A DNA stretch of 64,000 nt from the NCBI GenBank assembly GCA_910576535.1, contig CAJTKK010000006.1, forward strand, positions 23,246-87,245, read 5' to 3'. Numbering within the stretch: the first letter of the stretch is position 1; every line of letters begins with the position of its first letter. The DNA comes from an uncultured Lachnospiraceae bacterium. GTDB lineage: Bacteria; Bacillota; Clostridia; Lachnospirales; Lachnospiraceae. Below, piece by piece: positions 32,870 to 42,094 of the stretch. The position numbers were made by a program, and so were the translations under genes. Below the pieces are notes generated by a model. That model ran no database searches, was not told the origin of the DNA, and worked only from the letters and a program-made list of their open reading frames with translations.

Positions 32870-34648
32870 ATGTACTATCCAGACGAGTTAGTGGAAGAAG
32901 TACGGATGAAAAATGATATCGTGGATGTGATATCCGGTTATGTACGGCTGCAGAAGAAGGGGGCGAACCATTTCGGCTTATGCCCTTTCCATAATGAAAA
33001 GTCGCCTTCTTTCTCCGTTTCCGGCAGCAAACAAATGTATTACTGTTTTGGGTGCGGGGCAGGCGGAAATGTATTTACGTTTCTTATGGAATACGAAAAT
33101 TACAGTTTCCCGGAGGCGGTGAAGCTGCTGGCGGACAGGGCAGGGGTGAATCTGCCTGAAATTGAGTATTCCGAAGAGGTGAAACGAAAGGAAAGCAGGA
33201 AGAGTAAACTTTTAGAGGTGAATAAGGAAGCCGCCAGATATTTTTATTACCAGCTCCGTTCCGGCAGGGGGGAGCGGGGATACCGCTATTTACAGGAAAG
33301 GAATCTCAGTGAGGAGACGATGAAGAGATTTGGCCTCGGCTTTGCCAGTATGTCGGGCGGCGACCTGGTGCAATATCTGCGTTCCAAAGGCTATGGGGAT
33401 GATTTGATCCGGGAGGCCGGGGTGGCCGTCTTTGACGAAAAGCGGGGGCTGCATGATAAATTTTGGAACCGTGTCATGTTTCCTATCCAGGACATCAATC
33501 ATCGGGTGATCGGTTTTGGTGGACGGGTGATGGGAGAGGCCAAGCCAAAATATTTGAATTCCCCGGAAACGGTGATTTTTGATAAAAGCAGGAATCTATA
33601 CGGTTTAAACTTTGCAAGGACATCGAGACAGGATCATATCATTCTCTGTGAAGGATACATGGATGTGATTGCCATGCATCAGGCTGGTTTTAACCAGGCA
33701 TCGGCATCCCTGGGGACGGCATTTACCATAGGGCAGGCCAATTTGCTCAAACGGTATGTAAAAGAAGTCCTGTTAGCCTATGACAGCGACGGGGCAGGAA
33801 CCAATGCGGCGCTGCGCGCCATTGGCATCCTGAAGGAAGCGGGATTAAGCGGAAAAGTGATTAATATGGAACCTTATAAGGACCCGGACGAGTTTATCAG
33901 GAACTTAGGGGCGGAGGAATTCCGCAGACGGGCCGAAGGGGCGGAAAACAGTTTTTTCTTTGAATTGCGGATGATGGAGCGGGAATATAATTTGAAAGAC
34001 CCGGAATCCAAAACCCGGTTCCACAGGGAAATTGCCAAAAAACTCTGTGGTTTTTCCGAGGAAGTGGAGAGGGAAAATTATCTGGAAGCGGTGGCAGGGA
34101 AATACCATATAGGTTTTGAAAACCTGAGAAAATTAACCGCTTCTTATGCGGCGCAGACAGGGCTTGCCAGACCGGTTGCGCGCCCGAAATCCGGGCTGGC
34201 GGAAAAGAAGAATACGCCAGAAGAAAATAGGAAAAAAGCGCAGAGGCTTCTGATTACATGGATTGCCGATGAACCGGAGGTTTATCCTAAAATAGCGAAA
34301 TATATCGGGGCGGAAGATTTTACGGATGAATTGTATAGGAAAGTGGCGGACAAGCTTTTTTTGGGGCTGCCAAAGGGAGGGTTTGAACCGGCATCGCTCG
34401 TCAGCCTTTTTGCGGATGAAGAGGAACAGCGCAAAGTGGCGGAGCTTTTTAATACGAAATTAGAAGAGCTGACGACAAAGCAGGAGAGGGAAAAAGCCCT
34501 TCATGATATTGTTTATACAGTAAAAAGAGACAGCTATGAATACTATTCCGGAAGGATGGGGGCGGACGTAGATGCATTAAATCAGGTAATTGCGGGAAAA
34601 AAAGCATTGGAAGAACTTAGCAAAACGCATATTTCTTTGGATGAATGA
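32870..34648 (+). CDS. dnaG: DNA primase
   Basis: This 592-residue protein makes RNA primers at the replication fork. An N-terminal CHC2 zinc finger (CPFHNEKSPSF...YYCFGCGAGG, residues about 38-65) is followed by the primase core with CEGYMDVIAMHQAG (about 260) and the TOPRIM DxD in AYDSDGAGTNA (about 305). The C-terminal helicase-binding domain is present at about 440-590. Length is normal for Firmicutes. It lies 38 nt before rpoD. Confidence 0.97.
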   Translation: MYYPDELVEEVRMKNDIVDVISGYVRLQKKGANHFGLCPFHNEKSPSFSVSGSKQMYYCFGCGAGGNVFTFLMEYENYSFPEAVKLLADRAGVNLPEIEYSEEVKRKESRKSKLLEVNKEAARYFYYQLRSGRGERGYRYLQERNLSEETMKRFGLGFASMSGGDLVQYLRSKGYGDDLIREAGVAVFDEKRGLHDKFWNRVMFPIQDINHRVIGFGGRVMGEAKPKYLNSPETVIFDKSRNLYGLNFARTSRQDHIILCEGYMDVIAMHQAGFNQASASLGTAFTIGQANLLKRYVKEVLLAYDSDGAGTNAALRAIGILKEAGLSGKVINMEPYKDPDEFIRNLGAEEFRRRAEGAENSFFFELRMMEREYNLKDPESKTRFHREIAKKLCGFSEEVERENYLEAVAGKYHIGFENLRKLTASYAAQTGLARPVARPKSGLAEKKNTPEENRKKAQRLLITWIADEPEVYPKIAKYIGAEDFTDELYRKVADKLFLGLPKGGFEPASLVSLFADEEEQRKVAELFNTKLEELTTKQEREKALHDIVYTVKRDSYEYYSGRMGADVDALNQVIAGKKALEELSKTHISLDE

Positions 34649-34686
34649 TCATACTATGACTACATGAGGAAGGATGGAACCAAAAA

Positions 34687-35799
34687 ATGGATGAAAACAC
34701 ACAAGCAAAGTTTGAGGAGCGTTTAAAGGAGCTTCTGAACGCTGCGAAAAAGAAAAAAAATGTTTTGGAATATCAGGAGATCAGCGATTTTTTCAACGAT
34801 ATGCCGCTGGAAGAAGAACAGTTTGACAAGATATTGGAAACATTGGAACAGAATAGCGTGGATGTACTCCGTATTACGGAGGAGGACGATGTAGATGATG
34901 AGGAAATCATCCTGACGGAAGAAGACGAAGTGGATGTGGAGAACATTGACTTGTCGGTGCCGGATGGCATTAGTATAGAAGACCCGGTCAGAATGTACCT
35001 GAAAGAAATCGGCAAAGTGCCTCTTCTTAGCGCGGAGGAAGAAATAGAGCTGGCCAAAAAGATGGAAATGGGCGATGAAGATGCGAAGAAGCGTCTGGCG
35101 GAGGCAAATCTGCGCCTTGTTGTCAGCATTGCAAAGAGATATGTGGGCAGAGGGATGCTTTTCCTTGATTTGATCCAGGAAGGGAACCTGGGCCTTATTA
35201 AGGCAGTGGAAAAATTTGATTACCGGAAAGGGTATAAATTCTCTACGTACGCTACCTGGTGGATACGTCAGGCGATTACCCGGGCAATTGCAGACCAGGC
35301 GAGAACGATCCGTATTCCGGTGCATATGGTAGAGACGATTAATAAACTGATCCGTGTCAGCAGACAACTGCTTCAGGAATTAGGGAGGGAACCTACCCCG
35401 GAAGAGATCGCGGAAGAGATGAATATGCCGGTAGACAGGGTCAGGGAGATCCTGAAGATTTCCCAGGAACCGGTATCTTTGGAAACCCCGATCGGGGAGG
35501 AAGAGGACAGCCATCTGGGAGATTTCATACAAGATGACAACGTTCCGGTCCCTGCAGATGCGGCAGCTTTTACTTTGTTAAAAGAACAGTTGGTAGAGGT
35601 GCTTGGCACCTTGACGGAAAGGGAACAAAAAGTGCTTAGGCTCCGTTTTGGCCTGGACGACGGGCGCGCCAGGACACTGGAGGAAGTAGGCAAGGAATTC
35701 AATGTAACCCGTGAACGTATCCGCCAGATCGAAGCAAAGGCGCTGCGCAAGCTGCGTCATCCCAGCAGAAGCCGGAAGCTGAAGGATTACCTGGATTAA
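34687..35799 (+). CDS. rpoD: primary sigma factor (sigma A/RpoD)
   Basis: This 370-residue protein has a short region 1.1, region 1.2 (DPVRMYLKEIGKVPLLSAEE), and region 2 with RLVVSIAKRYVGRGM and YATWWIRQAITRAIADQ for melting and the -10 box. Region 3 follows, then region 4 with EEVGKEFNVTRERIRQIEAK for the -35 box. Regions 2.4 and 4.2 are fully conserved, so TTGACA/TATAAT promoters as seen in this window are expected. Its stop overlaps the start of trmK by one base. Confidence 0.98.
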   Translation: MDENTQAKFEERLKELLNAAKKKKNVLEYQEISDFFNDMPLEEEQFDKILETLEQNSVDVLRITEEDDVDDEEIILTEEDEVDVENIDLSVPDGISIEDPVRMYLKEIGKVPLLSAEEEIELAKKMEMGDEDAKKRLAEANLRLVVSIAKRYVGRGMLFLDLIQEGNLGLIKAVEKFDYRKGYKFSTYATWWIRQAITRAIADQARTIRIPVHMVETINKLIRVSRQLLQELGREPTPEEIAEEMNMPVDRVREILKISQEPVSLETPIGEEEDSHLGDFIQDDNVPVPADAAAFTLLKEQLVEVLGTLTEREQKVLRLRFGLDDGRARTLEEVGKEFNVTRERIRQIEAKALRKLRHPSRSRKLKDYLD

Positions 35800-36560
35800 T
35801 GAAAAATCCTCTATTATATAAAAACAGCATAAATCCCAGGCTGTCCGGGCGGATGCAGGCTGTGGCGGATATGGTGACGGCAGGGAACCGTGTATGCGAT
35901 GTGGGATGCGATCATGGTTTTGTGTCTATTTACCTTATCCGTGAAGGGATCAGCCCCAAAGCGATTGCCATGGACGTAAATGAAGGCCCTTTGCAGGCAG
36001 CCGGGGGACATGTGAAGGAATGCGGTTTGGAAGATTACATAGAAACCAGGCTGTCTGACGGGATGGAAGCCCTCAGGGAAGGGGAGGCGGATACCCTTAT
36101 CTGCGCCGGCATGGGAGGCCGGCTGATGATACGGATCATGGAAGAAGGGAAGCAAAAAGCCCTGGGGATGAAGGAACTGATTCTCCAGCCCCAGTCAGAG
36201 GTACACCTGCTGCGGGAATATCTGCGGAAAGAAGGATATCTGATTGCTGATGAGAATATGATTTTGGAAGAGGGGAAGTTCTATCCGGTAATGAAGGCGC
36301 TGCCGGCTGCTGACAGAAGAGAGGAAACGGATCAAGACGCGGCAGACAGGTTACGCATAGAGGATAAATACGGGCCTGTCTTGCTAAGAAAGAAAAATCC
36401 GGTATTGAAAACATTCCTATACAGGGAACATAGCCTTTGCGCAGAGATTCTTGAGAATCTGCGGGTCAATGGGAATGGAAAGGAAAAACGGCAGGAAGAG
36501 ATAAAGAACAGAATAAAAGATATAGAGACCGCAATTTCTTATATCAACGATATTGATTGA
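35799..36560 (+). CDS. trmK: tRNA (adenine22-N1)-methyltransferase
   Basis: This 253-residue class I SAM methyltransferase has the SAM-binding loop at residues about 27-43 (AGNRVCDVGCDHGFVSIYL) and LICAGMGGRLM near 105, the TrmK/YqfN signature. It methylates N1 of A22 in tRNA. The TAATG overlap with rpoD implies translational coupling, and the rpoD-trmK-Nif3 order is conserved in Firmicutes. Confidence 0.93.
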   Translation: MKNPLLYKNSINPRLSGRMQAVADMVTAGNRVCDVGCDHGFVSIYLIREGISPKAIAMDVNEGPLQAAGGHVKECGLEDYIETRLSDGMEALREGEADTLICAGMGGRLMIRIMEEGKQKALGMKELILQPQSEVHLLREYLRKEGYLIADENMILEEGKFYPVMKALPAADRREETDQDAADRLRIEDKYGPVLLRKKNPVLKTFLYREHSLCAEILENLRVNGNGKEKRQEEIKNRIKDIETAISYINDID

Positions 36561-36573
36561 GAATGCCTGTGAT

Positions 36574-36622
36574 TGGCATTGACAGCAATGCTATAGATAT
36601 CAATGCTATAGCATTGATGCCA
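36574..36622. repeat. long inverted repeat between trmK and Nif3-like gene
   Basis: AATGCTATAG at 36587-36596 pairs perfectly with CTATAGCATT at 36606-36615, and TGGCATTGA/GATGCCA extend the stem outward. No T-run follows, so it is not a simple terminator. A processing site or binding site is possible. Confidence 0.6.
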
Positions 36623-36680
36623 GTGAATGGGATGGGCCGTTGATAAGCAAGGCAGCGGGGAAATGAGGATGCGTATGGGA

Positions 36681-37478
36681 ATGGAAAAAAGCGTAACGTG
36701 CAGCACAGTAATAGAAAGCCTGGAACAGCTTTGTTCTCCCGTTTTTGCGGAAAACTGGGATAATGTAGGGCTTCTTGCAGGCAGAAGAGACAAAGAAGTG
36801 AAGAAAATCTGTATTGCCCTCGATGCTGTGGATGCCGTAATAGAAGAGGCGGTAAGAAACGGCGCGGATATGCTCCTGACCCATCATCCGCTGATCTTTT
36901 CCCCTATGAAAAAGATCAATACGGATGATTTTATCGGAAGGCGCCTGGTGCAGCTTTTTAAGAACGACATTAGCTATTATGCGATGCATACCAACTTTGA
37001 CGTAATGGGGATGGCGGATGCGGCTGCGGATGAAATACGCTTAAAGGACAGGCAAGTGCTGAACATTACTTATGAAGATGAAATAGCAAAAGAAGGGATC
37101 GGCCGGTACGGCAGGCTTCCTCAGATTATGACGCTGGAAGAATGCGCTTGCTACATAAAAGAAGTTTTTCATTTGGAAAGCGTGAAAATTTATGGGGAAA
37201 AGGATACCGCGATAGAATGCGCCGCTATATCCCCAGGATCCGGTAAATCCATGATACGGCCTGCAGTGGAGGCCGGTGCGGAAGTATTAATTACGGGCGA
37301 TATAGAACACCATGAAGGGCTGGACGCGATGGCTCAGGGGCTGGCTGTCATTGATGCAGGGCATTATGGGCTGGAGAAGATTTTTGTGCCTTATATGATA
37401 GAGTATATTCAAAGAGAGTTCCCCCAGATCAGTGTTTTTGCGGCGCGGGAGAAAAATCCGTTCTGGGTGATGGCATAG
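36681..37478 (+). CDS. Nif3-like dinuclear metal-center protein (YqfO-type)
   Basis: The protein is about 265 residues from the ATG at 36681 (frame open from 36627). WDNVGLLAGRR near the N-terminus, LLTHHPLIFSPMK with two metal-binding His, TNFDVM, and near the end ITGDIEHHEGLDAMAQGL and DAGHYGLEK form the Nif3/YbgI metal site. The protein usually forms a hexameric ring. Its substrate is not settled; links to GTP cyclohydrolase I-type chemistry are proposed. The rpoD-trmK-Nif3 order is standard in Firmicutes. Confidence 0.9.
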   Translation: MEKSVTCSTVIESLEQLCSPVFAENWDNVGLLAGRRDKEVKKICIALDAVDAVIEEAVRNGADMLLTHHPLIFSPMKKINTDDFIGRRLVQLFKNDISYYAMHTNFDVMGMADAAADEIRLKDRQVLNITYEDEIAKEGIGRYGRLPQIMTLEECACYIKEVFHLESVKIYGEKDTAIECAAISPGSGKSMIRPAVEAGAEVLITGDIEHHEGLDAMAQGLAVIDAGHYGLEKIFVPYMIEYIQREFPQISVFAAREKNPFWVMA

Positions 37479-37520
37479 GGCGGTATGAAAAAAGAAGGAG
37501 ATGGAAAAAGGAGGAGGCTT

Positions 37521-39176
37521 ATGGTTACGGTTACGGTCAATGGGGAAGCAAGGGAGTATGAAGAGGGGATTTCCTATGAGACAATTGTAAAAGACTACCA
37601 AGGACAGTATGGCAGCCAGATTGCCTTAGTGTCAGCGAACGGGAAAATCAGGGAGCTGTTTAAAAAGGTGAAAAAGGACTGTGAACTTTCTTTTTTTACC
37701 GTCAGCGACCCGGTAGGACACAAAGCTTATGTCAGGACGGCAGTGATGCTGATGATTAAGGCGCTGCAGGATGTGGCGGGGGCGGGCAGCTTAGAGAGGG
37801 TGAAGGTGGAATTCGCCATTGGACCCGGGTATTACTGCAGCATAAAAGGGGACGTGAAACTGGACGGGGAACTGACCGGAAAGCTGAATGCGCGCATGAA
37901 AGAGCTGGTAGATGCAGATCTGCCATATATCAAGAAGTCTTATCCGATCAGCGATGCCGTGGAAATCTTCCGGCAGCAGAAGATGAAAGAAAAAGAAAAG
38001 CTGTTCCGTTACCGGAGAAGCTCGTATGTGAATGTATATTGCCTGGATGGGTATTATGATTATTATTACGGATATATGCTTCCGAGGACGGGATATGTAA
38101 AGCATTTCCAGGTTCTTCCCTATGAAGACGGCCTGATGCTCCTTTTGCCGGAACCCCAGGCGCCGGATAAGCTTCCGCAGATTCTTTTAAGGGAAAATTT
38201 GTTCAAAACCTTGAAACAATCCGATGAATGGGGTAATATGATGCATATTGGCACGGTAGGGGATTTGAACGACCGGATCTGCCAAGGGAATATTAACGAC
38301 ATTATCCTGGTACAAGAGGCTCTTCAAGAGCGGCGTATCGGGGAAATCGCGGAGGATATTGTAAACAGGGGCGGGGTAAAGTTTGTGATGATTGCAGGCC
38401 CGTCTTCTTCCGGGAAAACGACTTTTTCCCACCGGTTGTCGGTTCAGTTGCGTACCTATGGGCTGACTCCTCACCCGATTGCCCTGGACGATTATTTTGT
38501 GGACCGGGAACAGACGCCAAAGGATGAAAACGGCAATTATAATTTTGAATGCTTGGAAGCGATTGATGTGGAGCAGTTTAATAGGGATATGCTTGACCTG
38601 CTGGCTGGAAAGACAGTGGAACTGCCCAGTTTTAATTTCAAGACAGGACAGCGGGAATACCGGGGGAATTTTAAGACACTGGGGCCGGAGGATGTGCTGG
38701 TGCTGGAAGGGATTCATGGATTGAATGACGCCATGTCCTATGCGCTGCCCAATGAAAGCAAGTATAAAATCTATATCAGCGCGCTTACCAGCATCAATAT
38801 TGACGACCATAACCGCATCCCTACTACGGACGGACGCCTGCTGCGGCGCATGGTGAGGGATGCCAGGACGAGAGGGACGCCGGCCAGGCGCACGATCGGA
38901 ATGTGGGGATCCGTAAGAAAAGGGGAAGAGGAATATATTTTCCCTTTCCAGGAAAGCGCAGACGCCATGTTCAATTCAGTGCTGATCTATGAATTATCCG
39001 TGTTAAAGCAGTATGCGGAACCGCTGCTGTTTGGGATCGGAAAAGGGGAGCCGGAATATTACGAGGCGAAAAGACTGTTAAAGTTCTTGGAATATTTTAT
39101 TGGAGTCAGCGGGGACAGTATCCCCAAAAATTCTATTTGCAGGGAATTTATCGGGGGAAGCTGTTTCCAGGTATAA
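37521..39176 (+). CDS. nucleoside (uridine-type) kinase with N-terminal TGS domain
   Basis: This 551-residue protein starts from the ATG at 37521, chosen because AGGAGGAGG lies 4-12 nt upstream. Residues 1-65 form a TGS domain (MVTVTVNGEAREYEEGIS). The next part resembles the editing half of threonyl-tRNA synthetase. Residues about 285-480 are a phosphoribulokinase/uridine-kinase fold with P-loop AGPSSSGKTTFSHRL and ALDDYFVDREQTP. This TGS-kinase fusion is common in Clostridia and is annotated as a nucleoside kinase; the role of the fused domain is unknown. Confidence 0.88.
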   Translation: MVTVTVNGEAREYEEGISYETIVKDYQGQYGSQIALVSANGKIRELFKKVKKDCELSFFTVSDPVGHKAYVRTAVMLMIKALQDVAGAGSLERVKVEFAIGPGYYCSIKGDVKLDGELTGKLNARMKELVDADLPYIKKSYPISDAVEIFRQQKMKEKEKLFRYRRSSYVNVYCLDGYYDYYYGYMLPRTGYVKHFQVLPYEDGLMLLLPEPQAPDKLPQILLRENLFKTLKQSDEWGNMMHIGTVGDLNDRICQGNINDIILVQEALQERRIGEIAEDIVNRGGVKFVMIAGPSSSGKTTFSHRLSVQLRTYGLTPHPIALDDYFVDREQTPKDENGNYNFECLEAIDVEQFNRDMLDLLAGKTVELPSFNFKTGQREYRGNFKTLGPEDVLVLEGIHGLNDAMSYALPNESKYKIYISALTSINIDDHNRIPTTDGRLLRRMVRDARTRGTPARRTIGMWGSVRKGEEEYIFPFQESADAMFNSVLIYELSVLKQYAEPLLFGIGKGEPEYYEAKRLLKFLEYFIGVSGDSIPKNSICREFIGGSCFQV

Positions 39177-39242
39177 ATAGATAGAAAGAAGAAAGATACG
39201 AAGCCTGCCGGGAAACGGCAGATAAAATTGCAGGAAACAGAT

Positions 39243-39655
39243 ACTAAGTAGAATAAATGATCGCGGCTGCATCCTTCATAGGATGCAGGCGAGGAAAGTC
39301 CGGGCTTCATAGGGCAGGATGCCGGATAACGTCCGGTGGAGGCGACTCCAAGGATAGTGCAACAGAAATAAACCGCCCCATGGAATGCGGAAACATTCCG
39401 TGGAAAGGATCCGCCAACGGATTCTTAGGGTCCGGCTATGCCGGGCTTTTGGTAAGGGTGGAAAGGCAGTGTAAGAGACTACCGTTTGCCTGGTAACAGA
39501 CAAAGCTCTGTAAACCCCATCCGAAGCAAGGCCAAATAGAAAGCGACAGGCTTGCCCGGCCTGCTTTCAGGTAGGCTGCTTGAAATTGCCGGCAACGGCA
39601 ATTCTAGATAGATGATCATTCACGACATAACCCGGCTTACCGTTCTGCTTAGTAT
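39243..39655 (+). ncRNA. rnpB: RNase P RNA
   Basis: The conserved core GAGGAAAGTCCGGGC (about 39290-39304), GATAGTGCAACAGAAA and, near the 3' end, CACGACATAACCCGGCTTAC (about 39620-39640) are those of the catalytic RNase P RNA. ACTAAGTAGAA near 39243 pairs with TTCTGCTTAGT near 39645-39655 as helix P1, which sets the ends. It processes tRNA 5' ends together with the protein RnpA. Confidence 0.93.
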
Positions 39656-39666
39656 TTTGTTATATA

Positions 39667-39694
39667 AAATCTCTCCGTAAATGGGGAGATTTTT
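39667..39694 (+). terminator. terminator of rnpB
   Basis: AAATCTCTCC pairs with GGGGAGATTT (one G-T), followed by TT. It lies 12 nt after the P1 helix. Confidence 0.85.
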
Positions 39695-39752
39695 GAATCA
39701 TTGGGGAAACATATAGAAGGGACACAGCGGGGAAAGGCAGGAGAAAGTATTT

Positions 39753-40733
39753 TTGAAAAAGGAAATGAATTTGCCGGAAGAAAAGGAAAGGGATTTTACA
39801 GTCAGACAGCATAAAATGGCATATGCAATAGGCCTGGGGATTATAGGGGCGGGCATATTTTTTCTTGTATTGGAGATTATATTTCATTTATCGGCAATAC
39901 CTCTGTGGGTTTATGCCGTGATACTGGCTATATTCCTGCTGGGAGCCATGGTCTGCCTGGAAACAAAAAACAGGCAGCTTGCTGTCTGTAAAAACCATCT
40001 GTATTACAGCAATCTTTTCGGCAAAGTCAAACATTTTATATTAGAAGATATCGGTTCGGCAAAAGCGGCATTTAATCCGCCGGGGGGCAGGGACGAGCTG
40101 AAAATATGCAGTAAGGAAGGAAAAACGATCTGCCGCCTGGAGTGCAGTATGCAGAATGCGGATAAGCTTATCCGCTGCCTTCACGATAATGGGATAAAGG
40201 TTGCGATGGAGAAGAATACACGGCAGGATGTCAAGGATCTTGTTCTTCAGACGGCAATTGAGGAAGCAAAATTGCCTCATTTTTCCCGGAAGGCTTACGG
40301 GCAGGCAAAGATCCTTATGGAAGGCTGGATGGAGAAAAACAGGAAGCTGGGAGCCAAACTGCATTATGGGTTTGCGGAATATTACGGCAGCCGGATAGAC
40401 TTGGAAGCGCAGATGCAGGCGGATGAAGCCAGGATTGGGGAAAGCAGGGGAGGGCTGCCGGAGGATTATCTTTGCCTGCTGGAGGTTTATGTAAAAAAGG
40501 ACGGCAGTTTTGTGCGGGACAGAAAAAAACAGATGTTGGTCATGAGCTTTCCGGTATTTTATAAAAGGAAGGCTAAGACGGAAGAAGGGGAAATCCGGCT
40601 ATACTATAATGAAAGCTGGAAAAGGGATTTGGAAAATGGCCTGCAGTCCTTGGCGAAATATCTGCCGGGGCGCCGGTTTTTTTTAGAACAGATGGAATTA
40701 GGGTATGAATTGAAAAGTGAGGTATCAAAATGA
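39753..40733 (+). CDS. membrane protein with PH-like domain, unknown function
   Basis: This 326-residue protein has two adjacent membrane helices at residues about 24-68 (AYAIGLGIIGAGIFFLVLEI and AVILAIFLLGAMVCL). A soluble region begins NHLYYSNLFGKVKHFILEDI, which looks like a bacterial PH-domain strand pattern, and continues with a helical part. The start is TTG at 39753 with AGGAG upstream; an ATG lies 12 nt downstream. Its stop overlaps the ZIP transporter start by 4 nt, so the two are coupled. Function unknown. Confidence 0.6.
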   Translation: MKKEMNLPEEKERDFTVRQHKMAYAIGLGIIGAGIFFLVLEIIFHLSAIPLWVYAVILAIFLLGAMVCLETKNRQLAVCKNHLYYSNLFGKVKHFILEDIGSAKAAFNPPGGRDELKICSKEGKTICRLECSMQNADKLIRCLHDNGIKVAMEKNTRQDVKDLVLQTAIEEAKLPHFSRKAYGQAKILMEGWMEKNRKLGAKLHYGFAEYYGSRIDLEAQMQADEARIGESRGGLPEDYLCLLEVYVKKDGSFVRDRKKQMLVMSFPVFYKRKAKTEEGEIRLYYNESWKRDLENGLQSLAKYLPGRRFFLEQMELGYELKSEVSK

Positions 40734-41509
40734 ACGGAAGTGTTTGGATCGGGGTAGGAATCCCCTTTTTAGGGACAGCGCTGGGGGCAATGTGCGTCTT
40801 TCTGCTGCGGAAGGAATTGAATGCCACAGTGCAAAAAACAATGCTTGGTTTTGCTGCCGGAGTGATGGTGGCGGCTTCAGTATGGTCGCTGCTGATTCCG
40901 GCTATGGATTTGTCAAAGCCTATGGGGAACCTGGCATTTCTTCCGGCCGCCGCAGGGTTTTTGCTGGGAATCGGGTTTCTGCTTCTGCTTGACAGGGTAG
41001 TGCCTCATCTGCACCTGGATGGGGGAGAACAGGAAGGGATAAAAAGCGGATGGAAAAAATCTACGATGTTGATGCTGGCGGTTACCATCCATAATATACC
41101 GGAAGGGGCGTCGGTGGGGATTGTATTGGCCGGGGCAATGGCGGGAGGCAGCCCGATTACCATGGCCGGGGCGATTGCCCTGTCGGCAGGCATTGCAATA
41201 CAGAATTTCCCGGAAGGGGCAATTATATCCCTTCCGTTAAAGGAAGAGGCAGGGAAGGGAAAAGCTTTTGCGTTAGGGGTATTGTCCGGGGCTGTGGAAC
41301 CGGTGGCGGCAATTCTTACGCTGCTTTTAGCAGAGCAGATTACCCCGTATATCCCTTATACCCTCGCTTTTGCGGCAGGGGCTATGCTGTATGTGGTGGT
41401 GGAAGAACTGATACCGGAATCGGCAGAAGGGGAGCATTCCAATATGGGAACCGTGGGCTTTGCCATCGGATTTGTAATTATGATGGCAATGGATGTAGCT
41501 TTGGGATAA
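40730..41509 (+). CDS. ZIP family metal transporter
   Basis: This 259-residue membrane protein has eight hydrophobic segments. The ZIP motifs HNIPEGASVGIVLAGAMAG (helix 4) and IQNFPEGAIISLPLKEE (helix 5) carry the metal-binding His/Asn/Glu residues. A His/Asp-containing loop (PHLHLDGGEQEG) precedes helix 4. The ZupT/GufA group imports zinc and other divalent ions. It is translated from an ATGA overlap with the previous gene. Confidence 0.88.
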   Translation: MNGSVWIGVGIPFLGTALGAMCVFLLRKELNATVQKTMLGFAAGVMVAASVWSLLIPAMDLSKPMGNLAFLPAAAGFLLGIGFLLLLDRVVPHLHLDGGEQEGIKSGWKKSTMLMLAVTIHNIPEGASVGIVLAGAMAGGSPITMAGAIALSAGIAIQNFPEGAIISLPLKEEAGKGKAFALGVLSGAVEPVAAILTLLLAEQITPYIPYTLAFAAGAMLYVVVEELIPESAEGEHSNMGTVGFAIGFVIMMAMDVALG

Positions 41510-41563
41510 CTTGGCGAATGATAAGAATATGCTATAAACCCCATTCTTTTTTCGCTTATCTTG

Positions 41564-41572
41564 TGATATAAT
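41564..41572 (+). promoter_or_regulatory. extended -10 promoter for the hemerythrin gene
   Basis: TGATATAAT at 41564-41572 is an extended -10 box. A good -35 box is lacking. It lies about 75 nt before the hemerythrin ATG. Confidence 0.45.
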
Positions 41573-41647
41573 GAGCGTTAGCGGAGGGTATGCCGGTATA
41601 TTGCATATCCGGCCGGCTGCAAGCGAAGAGAAGAAAGGCGGAGGGAT

Positions 41648-42037
41648 ATGTACGAATTAAAGGACGAATATTTGGTAGGGATTGAATCTATCGACAATGA
41701 ACATAGGGTGTTGTTTGAAATAGCGGACGAAATCTATCAGTTATGCATTAATGAATTTGTGCCGGATAAGTATGATAATATCGCGGGACTCATCCAAAGG
41801 CTGAAGGATTATACGGAGATGCATTTTGACCATGAGGAGGCTTATATGGAGAGCATCCAGTACAAGAGGATGTTTACCCAGAAGGTCCAGCATGACAATT
41901 TCAAACGTAAATTAGAATCTATGGATCTGGAAAGCATGGATGAGAACCAGGATCAGGCGATCCAGGATCTCTTAAAATTTGTAACAGACTGGCTGGTGGA
42001 ACATATTCTGGAGACAGATAAGAGAATTGCGGAATAA
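41648..42037 (+). CDS. bacteriohemerythrin
   Basis: This 129-residue protein has the hemerythrin four-helix bundle with the diiron ligand set: SIDNEHRVLFEI, MHFDHEEAYM, KVQHDNFKRK and LVEHILETDKR. It binds oxygen at a non-heme di-iron site. In anaerobes such proteins are used for oxygen sensing or scavenging. AGGCGGAGGG precedes the ATG. Confidence 0.9.
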   Translation: MYELKDEYLVGIESIDNEHRVLFEIADEIYQLCINEFVPDKYDNIAGLIQRLKDYTEMHFDHEEAYMESIQYKRMFTQKVQHDNFKRKLESMDLESMDENQDQAIQDLLKFVTDWLVEHILETDKRIAE

Positions 42038-42094
42038 AGTTTTGTGCCTGTATTGCATACGGAGGTTTGGGTATTTGGGAAGGAGGAAAAAAAC

